Assembly (NCBI GenBank): GCA_902532015.1
Contig: CACAGI010000006.1
Coordinates: 1 to 59,504 of the forward strand
From: an uncultured SAR86 cluster bacterium
GTDB lineage: Bacteria > Pseudomonadota > Gammaproteobacteria > Magnimaribacterales > Magnimaribacteraceae
Reading direction: 5' to 3'
Length of the DNA: 59,504 bases
Part shown: one piece after another, positions 18,087 to 27,692 of the stretch
Numbering within the stretch: position 1 is the first letter of the stretch
Layout: each line of letters begins with the position of its first letter
Program-made: the position numbers and the translations under genes
Notes under the pieces: generated by a model
Told to the model about the DNA's origin: nothing
Database searches by the model: none
Seen by the model: only the letters and a program-made list of their open reading frames with translations

Positions 18087-20291
18087 TTATTCAAGTAAAG
18101 TAGACGAAATAACTTCTGATATATCCTTGCCTATTCTGCCTATATCTTTAAGCTCAAAGAAGATATAAATATTATCTCTTACTAATTCTGGGTTAATACC
18201 GCTTTCAAGTGCCTTAAACGCTTCCTCTTGATTCTTATACCACCTGTAATAATCTTGGTCTTTCCATTTTCTCTTCATTAGACCTATTTTCATACAGCAA
18301 TTTGAATACTGGAGCCCAAAAGAGAAATCTTTAGACTCATTTAGTTCATTGTCCTTCTGTAATTTTCCAAAGACAATAAATCTATCTGAAACTGACCATT
18401 GAGTTAATAGTTCCATTTGAGATATAGGTAACTCTTTATCCAACCAAGGCATCTGATTAATATAGGGATTCCGCCTCTTGTAAACTGATCTTAGTTCAAT
18501 TCTCTTATTTTTACCTCGCTCAAACATGACACCCAAGTAACTGGAGTAGACTTTATCGAAGTTTGAATCAATTTCTATCATGCCATTTGAAAAGAAATCT
18601 CCCTGTAACTTATTTTTAAATTCCAAAACTAAAGGAGAAGATCCTATATTATTCCTTCTAAGCAGATATTTATCTTCTAAGAAGAAAGCTTTACCAAATA
18701 AAAGATTCAGATTTATATCTCTCTTCAAATCTATTTGGTTATGTTCTATACCTACAATCACTCTATCCTGATTCAAGAATCTGTCTGGACCCGAATACCA
18801 ATTCCTCAAGAAAAGATTATTATAATTAAGTGACATGAGCCTCGAATCAATTGATTGAGAAGAGTTCGATTTCTCATCGTATGAAATAAATTTCAAGGTA
18901 GGATTTAAAGATTTAAAGACTTGATTGGATTTACTTTCAAAGAAAACTTTATATTCAGTTTCTAGCCAGTTTGAAGATCTTTTAAAGGACGATGGATTTA
19001 AATCATACCTTAAATCTTCCGACCCAATAGCAATAGAAAAGCTAGAACTGTCAAAGTTATGACTAAAACTTAATGAAGGTTCTATAACTTGTCTTTTAAT
19101 ATATTTTTCTTTACTAAAAGGGTTATAAGATCTTTCAAAAGCAAATTTTGTGTAGTCAGATAATAAAGTAAATGTAATACCTTTTATCCTGTGCCTAAAG
19201 CTCAGGGAAACTTTTGGCTTAGTCTCATATTGTTCAGATGTAAAAGGGCTTAAGTCTTTATACTCTCTAATCTCTGCTTCAAGCTTAAGCAATTCTCCTA
19301 TCCACTTAACCTTCATTCTAGTAGTTAAGTAATTCTTTTGCTTAGTTCCTAAAATATCTTCGTTTAAATTTTCGAAATAGAAATTATCACTTACACCCTC
19401 TGCATTAAAATCTAGAAATATATTAGAGCCAATTTGAGACCTATGAGACCACTGAGCCATCCATCTATTGCCTTGGTAATTAGTTTCATCTGTAAATTTT
19501 CTGTCTTTAAAAATATTTGATGCAGTAAAGCCTCCCATAGAATTCTCTGTTAGGTATCTAAATTCTGTTGCTATTCCTATACCTCTCTCTTCTATGAATC
19601 TTGGTGAAACAGTGAGGTCATAATTAGAAGCAAGACTAAAAAAGTAAGGTATTGAAATATCAATTCCATCCCTTCCTTGTTTTAAAGTAGGGGATAAAAA
19701 CCCTGAAAACTTATCTTCTCCCACTGCAGTTCTTACGTATGGTATATAAAGAATAGGAATTTCTTTAATTCTTAGATTGATTCCTTTCATTACAGCATTT
19801 CTTCCACTTTCAAGGAAAGTTAGACTAGCTGAATTTAATTGCCAAAGAGGATCTTCAATTGAACAGCTATTTACAGAAGTATTTAGTAGTTCAATTTTTT
19901 CGTTAGCAAATACTCTTATTGAATCAGCTTTTCCAAAACTCATATTCATAAAATCAAAAGTAGTTTCGCTAATATAGAAAGTTCTATCTAACAGGTTAGC
20001 TTCCATTTGTTCTGCGCTGATATCTAGGTTCTTAGATAGTACTCTTATTGACCCCTCAAGTTTTATCGATTTTTTACTCTTATCGTAGATAGCTTTATCA
20101 CTCCAAAACTCAAGTTGTTCTGTTTTTATTACTACATTTCCTTCCATAGAAAGGGTATTTTGATCTAGGGTGGTAATAATTTTGGCGTCTATAGAATCAA
20201 TTTCTATTTCTTTTGCTAATAATAATGGCGAAGCAATGGATAACAAAAAGCAAAGACTTAAAGCCATGAATAGTGAATATTGTTTAGGCAT
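18087..20291 (-). CDS. lptD: LPS-assembly outer-membrane protein LptD
   Basis: 734 residues. A signal peptide (about 1-26) is followed by an LptA-like jellyroll (30-130: SMEGNVVIKTEQLEFWSDKAIYD) and a long beta-barrel. The family block IPILYIPYVR is present. Only one N-terminal cysteine remains in the mature protein (Cys143) with the C-terminal pair Cys665-Cys666; the first cysteine of the E. coli protein is absent, so a single inter-domain disulfide is expected. LptD with LptE places LPS in the outer leaflet. First gene of the operon, divergent from amgK. Confidence 0.95.
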   Translation of the reverse strand: MPKQYSLFMALSLCFLLSIASPLLLAKEIEIDSIDAKIITTLDQNTLSMEGNVVIKTEQLEFWSDKAIYDKSKKSIKLEGSIRVLSKNLDISAEQMEANLLDRTFYISETTFDFMNMSFGKADSIRVFANEKIELLNTSVNSCSIEDPLWQLNSASLTFLESGRNAVMKGINLRIKEIPILYIPYVRTAVGEDKFSGFLSPTLKQGRDGIDISIPYFFSLASNYDLTVSPRFIEERGIGIATEFRYLTENSMGGFTASNIFKDRKFTDETNYQGNRWMAQWSHRSQIGSNIFLDFNAEGVSDNFYFENLNEDILGTKQKNYLTTRMKVKWIGELLKLEAEIREYKDLSPFTSEQYETKPKVSLSFRHRIKGITFTLLSDYTKFAFERSYNPFSKEKYIKRQVIEPSLSFSHNFDSSSFSIAIGSEDLRYDLNPSSFKRSSNWLETEYKVFFESKSNQVFKSLNPTLKFISYDEKSNSSQSIDSRLMSLNYNNLFLRNWYSGPDRFLNQDRVIVGIEHNQIDLKRDINLNLLFGKAFFLEDKYLLRRNNIGSSPLVLEFKNKLQGDFFSNGMIEIDSNFDKVYSSYLGVMFERGKNKRIELRSVYKRRNPYINQMPWLDKELPISQMELLTQWSVSDRFIVFGKLQKDNELNESKDFSFGLQYSNCCMKIGLMKRKWKDQDYYRWYKNQEEAFKALESGINPELVRDNIYIFFELKDIGRIGKDISEVISSTLLE

Positions 20292-20397
20292 ACAGATAAT
20301 TAGAGTATATTTGAGTTAGATTGTTCCATAAACTTATTTTTAGATCATAAAGTAAGCTACTGTCAGTTAGAATAAGAAAGATCTGCAAGGTAATTAA

Positions 20398-21402
20398 ATG
20401 TTAGAAGTTGAAGAGAATCTACTTAAATGGGCAAAATCTCAAATTCCTGATCTTGGAACTATGGAGCGTCTGCGAGAACAGGCAAGTTCAAGAAAATATT
20501 ATCGAGTTTCTTCAACTGGAAAAAGCTTTATTCTGGCATTTTCAGATCCTCATAAAGAATTAAATGATGAATTTATTAAATATTCTAAATTCCTTATAAA
20601 AAATCATGTATCAGTTCCAAGAATTGAAGCTTTTGATATTGAAAATGGATTTATGTTGATTGAGGACTTCGGAGACAAGGTATTTCAGAACGAGATAAAT
20701 GCAGATAACCAAAAGCATTTATATTTATTGGCTATTGATCAGATTATTAAGTTGCAATTAGCAGATAAAAATAAAGACATAAAAGAACTAAATGAGACTT
20801 CAGTTAAGGAACAAATGGAACTATTTGAAGAATGGTTTTTATCAGGCTATTTAAAGCTAGAAATTAATGAATCCGAAATCAAACTAATTCATAATGCATA
20901 CAATTTTATTTCTAAGCATTTTTTAGAGCAAAAAAAGACTCTATGTCACTATGATTTTGAATTAAGGAACCTCATGTTAAAAGAGGATGGAACTATTGGG
21001 ATATTAGATTTCCAAGACCTTACTTACGGTCCTTTAACTTTAGATCTTGTCTCGTTAATTAAAGATTTAGAGAACCCTGTATCTAATAAAGAAATTGAAT
21101 TTTATTTAGAGACATACTTATCTTTAGCGCAAGAAGCAGGACTAGACGTTGCATTTGACTTAAATTCTCTATATGACGATTTTGAATTTGCTGGCTTACA
21201 AAGGCAATTAAGAATTTTAGGTACTTTATCTCGGCTTCATATTAGAGATGGTAAGTCTTTTAGGCTACCAGATCTTAAGCAAACTCTATTCTATGTTATT
21301 GAGGCAAGCCAAAAGTATAATGAACTTAAAGATTTTTCTAATTTTTTAGAATTAAAAGTTCAATCAGTTTTGAATGAAAGGTTAGAGACGAGATATGACT
21401 AA
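20398..21402 (+). CDS. amgK: Anomeric MurNAc/GlcNAc kinase AmgK
   Basis: 334 residues with an APH-type kinase fold: catalytic CHYDFELRNLML and metal-binding ILDFQDLTYGP. The N-terminal EQASSRKYYRV and the pairing with a MurNAc-1-P uridylyltransferase identify AmgK. It phosphorylates MurNAc at C1, the first step of the cell-wall recycling shortcut that bypasses de novo UDP-MurNAc synthesis and gives intrinsic fosfomycin tolerance in pseudomonads. It is divergent from lptD, the same arrangement as in pseudomonads, and overlaps murU by 8 bases. AAGG lies a few bases before the ATG. Confidence 0.92.
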   Translation: MLEVEENLLKWAKSQIPDLGTMERLREQASSRKYYRVSSTGKSFILAFSDPHKELNDEFIKYSKFLIKNHVSVPRIEAFDIENGFMLIEDFGDKVFQNEINADNQKHLYLLAIDQIIKLQLADKNKDIKELNETSVKEQMELFEEWFLSGYLKLEINESEIKLIHNAYNFISKHFLEQKKTLCHYDFELRNLMLKEDGTIGILDFQDLTYGPLTLDLVSLIKDLENPVSNKEIEFYLETYLSLAQEAGLDVAFDLNSLYDDFEFAGLQRQLRILGTLSRLHIRDGKSFRLPDLKQTLFYVIEASQKYNELKDFSNFLELKVQSVLNERLETRYD

Positions 21403-22063
21403 AGCTTTTGTTTTAGCTGCGGGTCAAGGGAAAAGGTTTTTGCCTTTTTCTAAAAAAATTCCTAAACCTCTTTTTAAAATAGGGGAAGTTTCGCTTCTTG
21501 AAAATAATTTAAATAATTTAAAGAAATGCGGTATTGATGAAGTCGTGATTAATGTATTTCATTTAGGTGAGAAGATAATTGACGTAATAGGAGATGGTTC
21601 TGACTACGGATTAAAAATTTCTTATTCAATTGAGACAGAACTTCTTGGGACAGGTGGAGGTATAGCAAAGGCTATTCATTTATTCAGAGAACCTTTTATA
21701 GTTGTAAGTGGAGATGTTTGGACGGATTTTAATTTTTCAAATTTAAAGCTGGAAGATAATCAATTGGCCCATATGATATTAATTAAAAATCCTATTTCTA
21801 ATGAAAAGGGAGACGTATGTATTGAAGACGGCAAGGTTTTACCAAAAGGGGAGGGTTTAACTTTTACTTATTCAGGGATTTCTATTTTGTCCCCTGAATT
21901 ATTTCATAGTAAAGAAGTAGAGAAATTTGAACTTTGGGAAGAGATTCTTTTGCCTGCATCAGAAGATGGCCTAGTTTCTGGAGAAATTTATAATGGTCTA
22001 CTAGATAATCTAAATTCTCTTGAAGAGGCTGAAAAATTAGACGCATTATTAACCGGAGAGTAA
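21395..22063 (+). CDS. murU: N-acetylmuramate-1-phosphate uridylyltransferase MurU
   Basis: 222 residues. The nucleotidyltransferase signature is [23 protein letters not shown], with pyrophosphorylase Arg/Lys positions intact, followed by [10 protein letters not shown] and VSGDVW. It turns MurNAc-1-P plus UTP into UDP-MurNAc. Short length without a C-terminal hexapeptide domain fits MurU rather than GlmU or RmlA. It overlaps amgK and precedes rpe by 13 bases. Confidence 0.92.
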   Translation: MTKAFVLAAGQGKRFLPFSKKIPKPLFKIGEVSLLENNLNNLKKCGIDEVVINVFHLGEKIIDVIGDGSDYGLKISYSIETELLGTGGGIAKAIHLFREPFIVVSGDVWTDFNFSNLKLEDNQLAHMILIKNPISNEKGDVCIEDGKVLPKGEGLTFTYSGISILSPELFHSKEVEKFELWEEILLPASEDGLVSGEIYNGLLDNLNSLEEAEKLDALLTGE

Positions 22064-22076
22064 ACTTGCCGAATAT

Positions 22077-22748
22077 ATGGCGACAAAAGAATACATAATT
22101 GCCCCTTCAATACTCTCTGCTGACTTTTCTCGGTTAGGAGATGAGGTTCACTCCGTTCTGGAGGCAGGTGCTGATTGGGTACATTTCGATGTGATGGATA
22201 ACCACTATGTTCCTAATTTAACAATAGGTCCAATGGTATGTCAGTCTTTAAGAGATTGCGGAATTACAGCTCCTATCGATGTTCACTTGATGGTGGAACC
22301 CGTAGATGAATTAATTAAAAGTTTTTCAAAAGCTGGTGCAACTTATATAACTTTTCATCCAGAAGCCTCAAATGATATAGATAAATCATTAAGTTTAATT
22401 AGAGATGGTGGTTGTAAAGCTGGGCTAGTTTTAAATCCAGATATTCCAATTGACGTTTTAGATGGTTATTTAGAAAAATTGGATATGATTTTGCTAATGT
22501 CAGTTTTCCCAGGTTTTGGAGGACAAAAATTTATAGATTCGGTTTTAGAAAAGGTTACTGAAATAAGATCGATTATTAATGACAAGGAACTTGAAACAAG
22601 ATTAGAAATAGATGGCGGAATTAAGTTAGAAAATATAAGAGAGGTAGCTGATGCCGGTGCCGATACTTTTGTTTCTGGCTCCGCTATTTTTGGTCAGCCT
22701 GATTATTCTGAAATAATTCAAAAGATGCGAGACTCTCTAGAGGCATAG
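22077..22748 (+). CDS. rpe: Ribulose-phosphate 3-epimerase
   Basis: 223 residues with [17 protein letters not shown], the metal-binding [12 protein letters not shown] and DVHLMV, and the C-terminal phosphate grip VSGSAIFG. It interconverts ribulose-5-P and xylulose-5-P. In many gammaproteobacteria rpe-gph-trpE form one cluster; here gph (phosphoglycolate phosphatase) is missing and trpE follows after six bases. Confidence 0.97.
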   Translation: MATKEYIIAPSILSADFSRLGDEVHSVLEAGADWVHFDVMDNHYVPNLTIGPMVCQSLRDCGITAPIDVHLMVEPVDELIKSFSKAGATYITFHPEASNDIDKSLSLIRDGGCKAGLVLNPDIPIDVLDGYLEKLDMILLMSVFPGFGGQKFIDSVLEKVTEIRSIINDKELETRLEIDGGIKLENIREVADAGADTFVSGSAIFGQPDYSEIIQKMRDSLEA

Positions 22749-22754
22749 TGATTA

Positions 22755-24197
22755 GTGAAAGTTAAAACAAAGATACCAGTTTCTAGGGAGATCCTAGCAG
22801 ACATGGAAACTCCATTGAGTGTCTATAGGAAACTTGCGAATGGTCCATATAGCTATTTATTTGAATCAGTTGAAGGAGGAGAGAATTGGGCTCGATATTC
22901 TTTGATTGGTTTAGAGGCTTCAAAAATTATTTCTATTAAAAAGAATATAATCGATATTCAATCAAATGGAGAAATTATTGAATCTTTTAAAGCTGATGAC
23001 CCATTAGCATATATAGACGAACTGCAAAGAAGTTTTGAATTAAAGCAAAACAAAAATCTACCTATTTTCAATGGGGGCTTGGTTGGTTATTTTGGATATG
23101 ATTGTGTTAGATATATTGAAAACAAGTTAGTTGATTCTGAACCACCAGACCAGATCGGTACTCCAGATGCCTTATTTATGATTTCTGACGAAGTGGCTGT
23201 CTTTGATAACCTGCAAAATAAACTACATTTAATTGTTCTTATTGAATCTCATGATGACGAAGAACAAGCTAATGCCCGATTAGATGAACTTGAAAATAAG
23301 CTAAAAATAAGCCTACCTTTTGAAGATTTTGTGAAGCCAGTTAAAAGTATTGAAGAAAAAGATTTTATCTCTGGCTTTGGCGAGCAAGAATTTAAGCATT
23401 CAGTACAAAAAGCTAAAAAATACATTGAAAGTGGGGACATAATGCAGGTTGTTTGTTCTCAAAGAATGTCTATCCCTTTTAATGCTGATCCAGTGGCTTT
23501 GTATAGATCCATAAGACAATTGAATCCTTCTCCTTATATGTATTATTTAAATTTAAAGGAATTTCATATAGTTGGCTCTTCTCCAGAGATACTTGCACGA
23601 CTTGAAGATGGAAAAATAACTGTAAGACCTATAGCTGGAACTCGCAGAAGAGGAAAAGACGACAAGGACGATATGGTTATGCAAGAGGACATGGTTAATG
23701 ATCCTAAGGAAATAGCTGAACATTTAATGCTAATTGACTTAGGCAGAAATGATGTTGGAAGAGTTGCTAAACCAGGCACTGTAAAAGTTACTGAAAAGTT
23801 TGGTATAGAAAAATATAGTCATGTTATGCATATGGTTTCTAATGTTGAAGCTGATTTAAATGAAGGTTTAAGTGCCATAGATCTTTTTAAAGCAACTTTT
23901 CCGGCTGGTACAGTTTCAGGAGCACCGAAAGTAAGAGCGATGGAAATTATCGATGAATTTGAACCTGTAAAGCGCGGAATTTACGGAGGAGCTGTTGGTT
24001 ATCTTTCTTGGCAAGGAAACATGGATATGGCTATTGCAATAAGAACTGCTGTTATAAAAGATGAAGTTTTGTACATCCAAGCTGGAGGGGGATGGGTAGC
24101 TGATTCTCAACCAGACCTAGAATGGAAAGAGTCATTGAATAAAGGAAGAGCCATCTTTAAGGCTGCAGAAATGGTTCAAGAGAAATTGGAAGGTTAA
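22755..24197 (+). CDS. trpE: Anthranilate synthase component I
   Basis: 480 residues from a GTG start at 22755. An in-frame TGA lies just upstream (22749-22751), and the first ATG (residue 17) would remove the conserved [18 protein letters not shown] segment. The chorismate-binding half has the conserved blocks [31 protein letters not shown], and [18 protein letters not shown]. It converts chorismate with ammonia from TrpG to anthranilate. The 16-residue N-terminal lead contains the Trp-feedback region only in part. It is one base before trpG. Confidence 0.96.
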   Translation: MKVKTKIPVSREILADMETPLSVYRKLANGPYSYLFESVEGGENWARYSLIGLEASKIISIKKNIIDIQSNGEIIESFKADDPLAYIDELQRSFELKQNKNLPIFNGGLVGYFGYDCVRYIENKLVDSEPPDQIGTPDALFMISDEVAVFDNLQNKLHLIVLIESHDDEEQANARLDELENKLKISLPFEDFVKPVKSIEEKDFISGFGEQEFKHSVQKAKKYIESGDIMQVVCSQRMSIPFNADPVALYRSIRQLNPSPYMYYLNLKEFHIVGSSPEILARLEDGKITVRPIAGTRRRGKDDKDDMVMQEDMVNDPKEIAEHLMLIDLGRNDVGRVAKPGTVKVTEKFGIEKYSHVMHMVSNVEADLNEGLSAIDLFKATFPAGTVSGAPKVRAMEIIDEFEPVKRGIYGGAVGYLSWQGNMDMAIAIRTAVIKDEVLYIQAGGGWVADSQPDLEWKESLNKGRAIFKAAEMVQEKLEG

Positions 24198-24198
24198 A

Positions 24199-24765
24199 AT
24201 GTTATTGATGATTGATAATTATGATTCCTTTACCTATAACCTAGTTCAGTATTTTTTTGAATTAGGACAAAATGTAGAAGTTTTTAGGAATGACCAGATT
24301 AGTCTCGAAGAGATATCAGCTAAATCCCCAGATTTCTTAGTTATCTCACCTGGACCTTGTACTCCTAAAGAAGCCGGTATATCTGTTGCTGCAATTTCTC
24401 ATTTTGCTGGAAAGATACCAATCTTAGGGGTTTGCTTAGGTCATCAATCAATAGGTGCAGCTTATGGCGCAGAAATAATTAAAGCTAAACAAATAATGCA
24501 TGGAAAATTATCAAATATCAAACACAACCAGACTGGTATCTTCTCTTCAATAGATAATGAATTTGTTGCAACAAGATACCATTCACTAGTAATTGAAGAG
24601 GAAAGTTTAAGTGAAGAGTTTGAAGTTAGCGCAAGATCTGAAGACGGCACCATAATGGCAATTCAACATAATGCTTTACCAGTTACTGGCATACAGTTTC
24701 ATCCTGAATCCATAGCAACCGAGAATGGAAAAGCTTTATTAAAAAATTTTTTGGAGGGTAAGTGA
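24199..24765 (+). CDS. trpG: Anthranilate synthase component II (glutamine amidotransferase)
   Basis: 188 residues. The class I amidotransferase triad is visible: Cys in [10 protein letters not shown] (nucleophile elbow), and His-Pro-Glu in QFHPESIAT near the C-terminus. The N-terminal [18 protein letters not shown] is characteristic of TrpG/PabA. It can serve both tryptophan and p-aminobenzoate synthesis in organisms with one copy. trpD starts inside its stop region with a GTG. Confidence 0.97.
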   Translation: MLLMIDNYDSFTYNLVQYFFELGQNVEVFRNDQISLEEISAKSPDFLVISPGPCTPKEAGISVAAISHFAGKIPILGVCLGHQSIGAAYGAEIIKAKQIMHGKLSNIKHNQTGIFSSIDNEFVATRYHSLVIEEESLSEEFEVSARSEDGTIMAIQHNALPVTGIQFHPESIATENGKALLKNFLEGK

Positions 24766-25778
24766 ACATCACATTGGCTATTTCAAAAATAAGTTCGGGA
24801 TTGCATTTAGAAGAGAGCGAAATGTCTGACGTAATGTTGGATTTACTAGAAGGAAGGGCTACGGATGCACAGATAGGTGCATTTTTGATAGCTTTAGATA
24901 TGAAAGGCGAAACCGTTGAAGAGGTTTTGGGTGCAGCTAAGATCATGAGGAAACTTTCAGCCAAAGTTGAAGTTAATAAAGATAAGTTAGTAGATACATG
25001 TGGTACTGGCGGTTCGGGTATAGGAATATTTAATGTTTCGACAACAGCAGCATTTGTTGCTTGTGCCTGCGGAGCTAGAGTTGCAAAACACGGCAATAGG
25101 TCTGCTACCAGAAAAAGTGGAAGCGCAGATTTATTAGAGGCAGCAGGAGTTTCTCTGGAGCTAAATCCTTCCCAAGTTTCAGACTGTATTGAGAATGTAG
25201 GCTTGGGCTTTATGTTTGCACCAGGCCACCATAGTGCTATGAAACATGTAATAGGGCCAAGAAAAGAAATAGCACATAAGAGTATTTTTAATATATTAGG
25301 ACCTTTAACGAATCCAGCATCCACTCCTAATCAAGTCATGGGAGTTTATGATAAAAAATGGATGAAGCCTGTTGCGGAAGTTCATCAATCTCTTGGAAGC
25401 AAAAACGTTATGGTAGTACATTCTGAAGATAATTTAGATGAAATTAGTATTGCTTCCAAAACTAAAGTTGTTGAATTAAGAGAAGACAAAATATCTGAAT
25501 ACGTTATCTCACCAGAAGAATTCGGTCTTGAACTTCAGCCTTTAGACGAACTGAAAGTAAATTCCCCCGAAGAAAGCTTATCTATGGCTAAGAAAGCTTT
25601 AAATGGAGAGCATTCAGCCGCTAGTTCCATGGTAGCCTTGAATGCAGGAGCAGCCCTTTATGTTTCTGGAGTAGAGGACTCTTTAGCTAAAGGCATAGAA
25701 CGAGCCTTAGAAGGAATTAAACACAAGAAAGGCCTAGATAAACTCCAAGAACTATCAGAATACTCTCAATCTTTTTAA
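24762..25778 (+). CDS. trpD: Anthranilate phosphoribosyltransferase
   Basis: 338 residues from a GTG overlapping the trpG stop by 4 bases (GTGA). The glycine-rich PRPP loop DTCGTGGSG and the NVSTTAAFV segment, [15 protein letters not shown] and the GPLTNPA block define TrpD. It joins anthranilate to PRPP. The start fits the tight spacing of the operon, and no better start lies close by. Confidence 0.96.
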   Translation: MNITLAISKISSGLHLEESEMSDVMLDLLEGRATDAQIGAFLIALDMKGETVEEVLGAAKIMRKLSAKVEVNKDKLVDTCGTGGSGIGIFNVSTTAAFVACACGARVAKHGNRSATRKSGSADLLEAAGVSLELNPSQVSDCIENVGLGFMFAPGHHSAMKHVIGPRKEIAHKSIFNILGPLTNPASTPNQVMGVYDKKWMKPVAEVHQSLGSKNVMVVHSEDNLDEISIASKTKVVELREDKISEYVISPEEFGLELQPLDELKVNSPEESLSMAKKALNGEHSAASSMVALNAGAALYVSGVEDSLAKGIERALEGIKHKKGLDKLQELSEYSQSF

Positions 25779-26566
25779 TGAATTCTTATTTAGACAAAAT
25801 TATAGAACAGACAACATCTACAGTTGAAATAGATAAGCAGAGGATTCCTTTACAAGAATTAAGATCTTATCTTTCAGATTTAAATGAAACAAAAGGTTTT
25901 TTAAAATCTATAAAGTCTAGACATGACGATGGGCTTGTTTCGGTTATTGCAGAGATTAAAAAGGCTTCTCCTAGCCAAGGGTTAATAAGAGAAAATTTTA
26001 ATCCCGAAGATATTGCTAAAAGCTATCAAGCATCTCAAGCTACTTGCTTGAGTGTCTTAACAGATGCTCCTTATTTCAAAGGATCTTTAGAAGACTTAGC
26101 TGCTGTTAGAGAAGTTGTTGAGCTTCCTTTGTTAAGGAAAGATTTTATTGTTGATGAATATCAAATATACCAAAGTAGGTTTTATGGAGCAGATTGTATT
26201 TTATTAATAGCTTCTTTTTTATCTGATGCCCAATTAAAAGAATTTTATGAGATTGCAAAAGAATTAAGTCTCGATGTGCTCATAGAAGTTCATGATAAAT
26301 CAGAGATGGATAGGGCTCTAAAATTAGAATTTCCTTTAATTGGAATTAACAATAGGGATCTTAAAACTTTCAAAGTAAATCTAGAGACCACTATTAATCT
26401 CTCAAAAGGTCTACAAGATAAGATAATCGTATCGGAGAGTGGAATTAAAACAAAAGACGATGTAAAAGAAATAATGTCTTCTGGAACAAAAACTTTCTTA
26501 GTAGGGGAGTCTTTCATGAGAGCTTCTGATCCCGGTGAAGAATTACAGAAACTTTTCTTTTCTTGA
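25778..26566 (+). CDS. trpC: Indole-3-glycerol-phosphate synthase
   Basis: 262 residues, a single-domain TrpC without a fused TrpF. Conserved blocks include VIAEIKKASPSQGLIRE (catalytic Lys and Glu), PLLRKDFIVDEYQI, IGINNRDL and VSESGIKT. It closes the indole ring from CdRP. TAATG overlap with trpD. trpF, trpB and trpA are not in this window, so the pathway is split as in many gammaproteobacteria. Confidence 0.97.
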   Translation: MNSYLDKIIEQTTSTVEIDKQRIPLQELRSYLSDLNETKGFLKSIKSRHDDGLVSVIAEIKKASPSQGLIRENFNPEDIAKSYQASQATCLSVLTDAPYFKGSLEDLAAVREVVELPLLRKDFIVDEYQIYQSRFYGADCILLIASFLSDAQLKEFYEIAKELSLDVLIEVHDKSEMDRALKLEFPLIGINNRDLKTFKVNLETTINLSKGLQDKIIVSESGIKTKDDVKEIMSSGTKTFLVGESFMRASDPGEELQKLFFS

Positions 26567-26578
26567 TAATATAAAGAG

Positions 26579-26704
26579 ATGGAAGAAGGAGAAGTTCTGT
26601 TTACTATTTTTATAGGTGTATTGTTCTTTCTTCTCCTTCTCTTTGTTCTTATACAAAGGATTAGAGAATACAAGAACGATAAGTATAAAGATGTGGAGAA
26701 ATGA
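26579..26704 (+). CDS. Small single-span membrane protein (41 aa)
   Basis: An ATG at 26579 opens a 41-codon frame ending in TGA at 26702-26704. It encodes an acidic N-terminus (MEEGE), one strongly hydrophobic helix (about residues 7-25) and a charged, Lys/Glu-rich C-terminal tail (residues 26-41). By the positive-inside rule the tail should be cytoplasmic. The last bases overlap the ATG of the YbjQ-family gene (ATGA), which argues for translational coupling and a real gene. It starts 12 bases after trpC. No known family is recognised. Confidence 0.7.
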   Translation: MEEGEVLFTIFIGVLFFLLLLFVLIQRIREYKNDKYKDVEK

Positions 26705-27027
26705 TCATGTTAATAACAAGTACATTTGATATAGCTGACAAGACAATAGTAAAAACTCTTGGTTTGGTGAAAGGTAATACTATTAGAGCGCGCCATGTGG
26801 GTAGAGACATAATGGCTGGTTTAAGAGGAATTGTTGGAGGCGAACTACATGAGTACACAAAGTTACTAGCTGAGAGCAGGGAACAAGCTCTTGATAGAAT
26901 GATTGAAGATGCTGAGAAGTTAGGAGCAGACGCCGTTGTTGGGGTCTCCTTTTCTACTTCTGTAATGTCTCAAGGTGCCGCAGAATTAATGGCCTACGGA
27001 ACAGCAGTGCTTATTGAAGATAAATAA
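26701..27027 (+). CDS. YbjQ/UPF0145 family protein
   Basis: 108 residues with the family pattern: strand LITSTFDI, GNTIRARHVGRDI, the central RGIVGGELHEYTKLL and the C-terminal GADAVVGVSFSTS. Members form small pentameric or decameric heavy-metal-binding-like folds of unclear function. Either of two nearby Met codons (26701 or 26707) could start; the first gives ATGA overlap with the 41-residue membrane protein, suggesting a pair in which the membrane protein anchors or regulates the YbjQ oligomer. That link is inference. Confidence 0.88.
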   Translation: MIMLITSTFDIADKTIVKTLGLVKGNTIRARHVGRDIMAGLRGIVGGELHEYTKLLAESREQALDRMIEDAEKLGADAVVGVSFSTSVMSQGAAELMAYGTAVLIEDK

Positions 27028-27048
27028 TTAACTTAAATTTAAAGTTAA
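27028..27048. terminator. Weak AT-rich hairpin between convergent genes
   Basis: TTAACTT (27028-27034) and AAGTTAA (27042-27048) form a 7-base inverted repeat with a 7-base loop, right after the YbjQ stop and before the 3' end of the RRM genes. It has no G/C-rich stem, so it could be a weak bidirectional terminator or chance. Confidence 0.25.
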
Positions 27049-27071
27049 CTAATAGAAGACTATATAGTAAT

Positions 27072-27317
27072 TTAGGTTCTTTCTTTTGCTTGGTTGACTC
27101 TAAGATCTCTGCCACTAAAGTCGTTTCCATCTAAAGCCTCTATAGCAGCATTGCCAGCATCGGCTTGGGCCATCTCTACGAATCCAAATCCTTTAGATCT
27201 TCCTGACTCTCTATCAGTAATTATTCTTACGGAATTTACTTCACCATACTGACCAAACAAACCTTCTAATTCTTCTTCAGACACGCCCCAAGGGATATTA
27301 CCTACGTAAATATTCAT
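27072..27317 (-). CDS. RRM RNA-binding protein, copy 2
   Basis: 81 residues from the ATG at 27317. A longer frame to 27401 exists but would run back into copy 1, and the homology begins at MNIYVGNIPW. It is a single RNA recognition motif: RNP2 is IYVGNI (residues 3-8) and RNP1 is KGFGFVEM (42-49). 60 of 81 residues are identical to the gene just upstream, with no gaps, so it arose by tandem duplication. Such small RRM proteins are typically cold- or stress-related RNA chaperones in cyanobacteria and proteobacteria; a specific target is not known. Confidence 0.88.
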   Translation of the reverse strand: MNIYVGNIPWGVSEEELEGLFGQYGEVNSVRIITDRESGRSKGFGFVEMAQADAGNAAIEALDGNDFSGRDLRVNQAKERT

Positions 27318-27342
27318 ATTTTTATTTAAGAAATTAGACTGA

Positions 27343-27588
27343 TTAGTCTCTTGGTTTAGCTTCGTTAACCCTAAGGTCTCTTCCGCCAAAATCATTGCCA
27401 TCTAAAGCCTCTATAGCTGCTTCTCCAGCTTCTTTAGATTCCATTTCAACAAATCCAAATCCTTTAGACCTTCCTGAATGTCCTTCTGTGATTATTCTTA
27501 CTGCGCTGACGTTCCCGTACTGAGCAAAATGAGATTCTAGTTCTTCCTCAGATGTGCTCCAGGGAATATTTCCAACGTATAAATTCAT
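27343..27588 (-). CDS. RRM RNA-binding protein, copy 1
   Basis: 81 residues, starting MNLYVGNIPWSTSEEE, with RNP2 LYVGNI and RNP1 KGFGFVEM aromatic residues kept for RNA stacking. AAAAGGAAAA precedes the ATG. It is the first gene of the tandem pair, separated from copy 2 by 25 bases, and is preceded by a good promoter (27640-27667) with a roughly 45-base leader. The two copies differ mainly in the loops outside RNP1 and RNP2. Confidence 0.9.
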   Translation of the reverse strand: MNLYVGNIPWSTSEEELESHFAQYGNVSAVRIITEGHSGRSKGFGFVEMESKEAGEAAIEALDGNDFGGRDLRVNEAKPRD

Positions 27589-27639
27589 TAATTTTCCTTT
27601 TATATAATTTTTTGCAACTTACTTTTAGTTACGCGCGCC

Positions 27640-27667
27640 ACTATACTTATGTTGAGTTATTTAGCAA
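27640..27667 (-). promoter_or_regulatory. Putative promoter of the RRM gene pair
   Basis: On the minus strand TTGCTA (27662-27667) is followed after 16 bases by TATAGT (27640-27645), then a GGCGCGCG run. The -35 half overlaps a 7-base inverted repeat (27661-27681, TTAGCAA/TTGCTAA) just after the coq7 stop, which may be an operator or the coq7 hairpin. Confidence 0.45.
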
Positions 27668-27692
27668 CAGAAAATTGCTAACTTTTCGGTGA

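Noticed and set aside
24683-25324. Minus-strand 213-residue frame inside trpG/trpD
   Set aside because: It is opposite two well-conserved trp genes, with no recognised motif; a shadow of their codon pattern.
27318-27401. Longer N-terminus for RRM copy 2
   Set aside because: The added 28 residues run back into the coding part of copy 1 and do not belong to the RRM fold; the ATG at 27317 matches copy 1 exactly.
27661-27681. TTAGCAA/TTGCTAA hairpin as a coq7 terminator
   Set aside because: No T-run follows on the minus strand and it overlaps the -35 of the RRM promoter; more likely an operator or chance.
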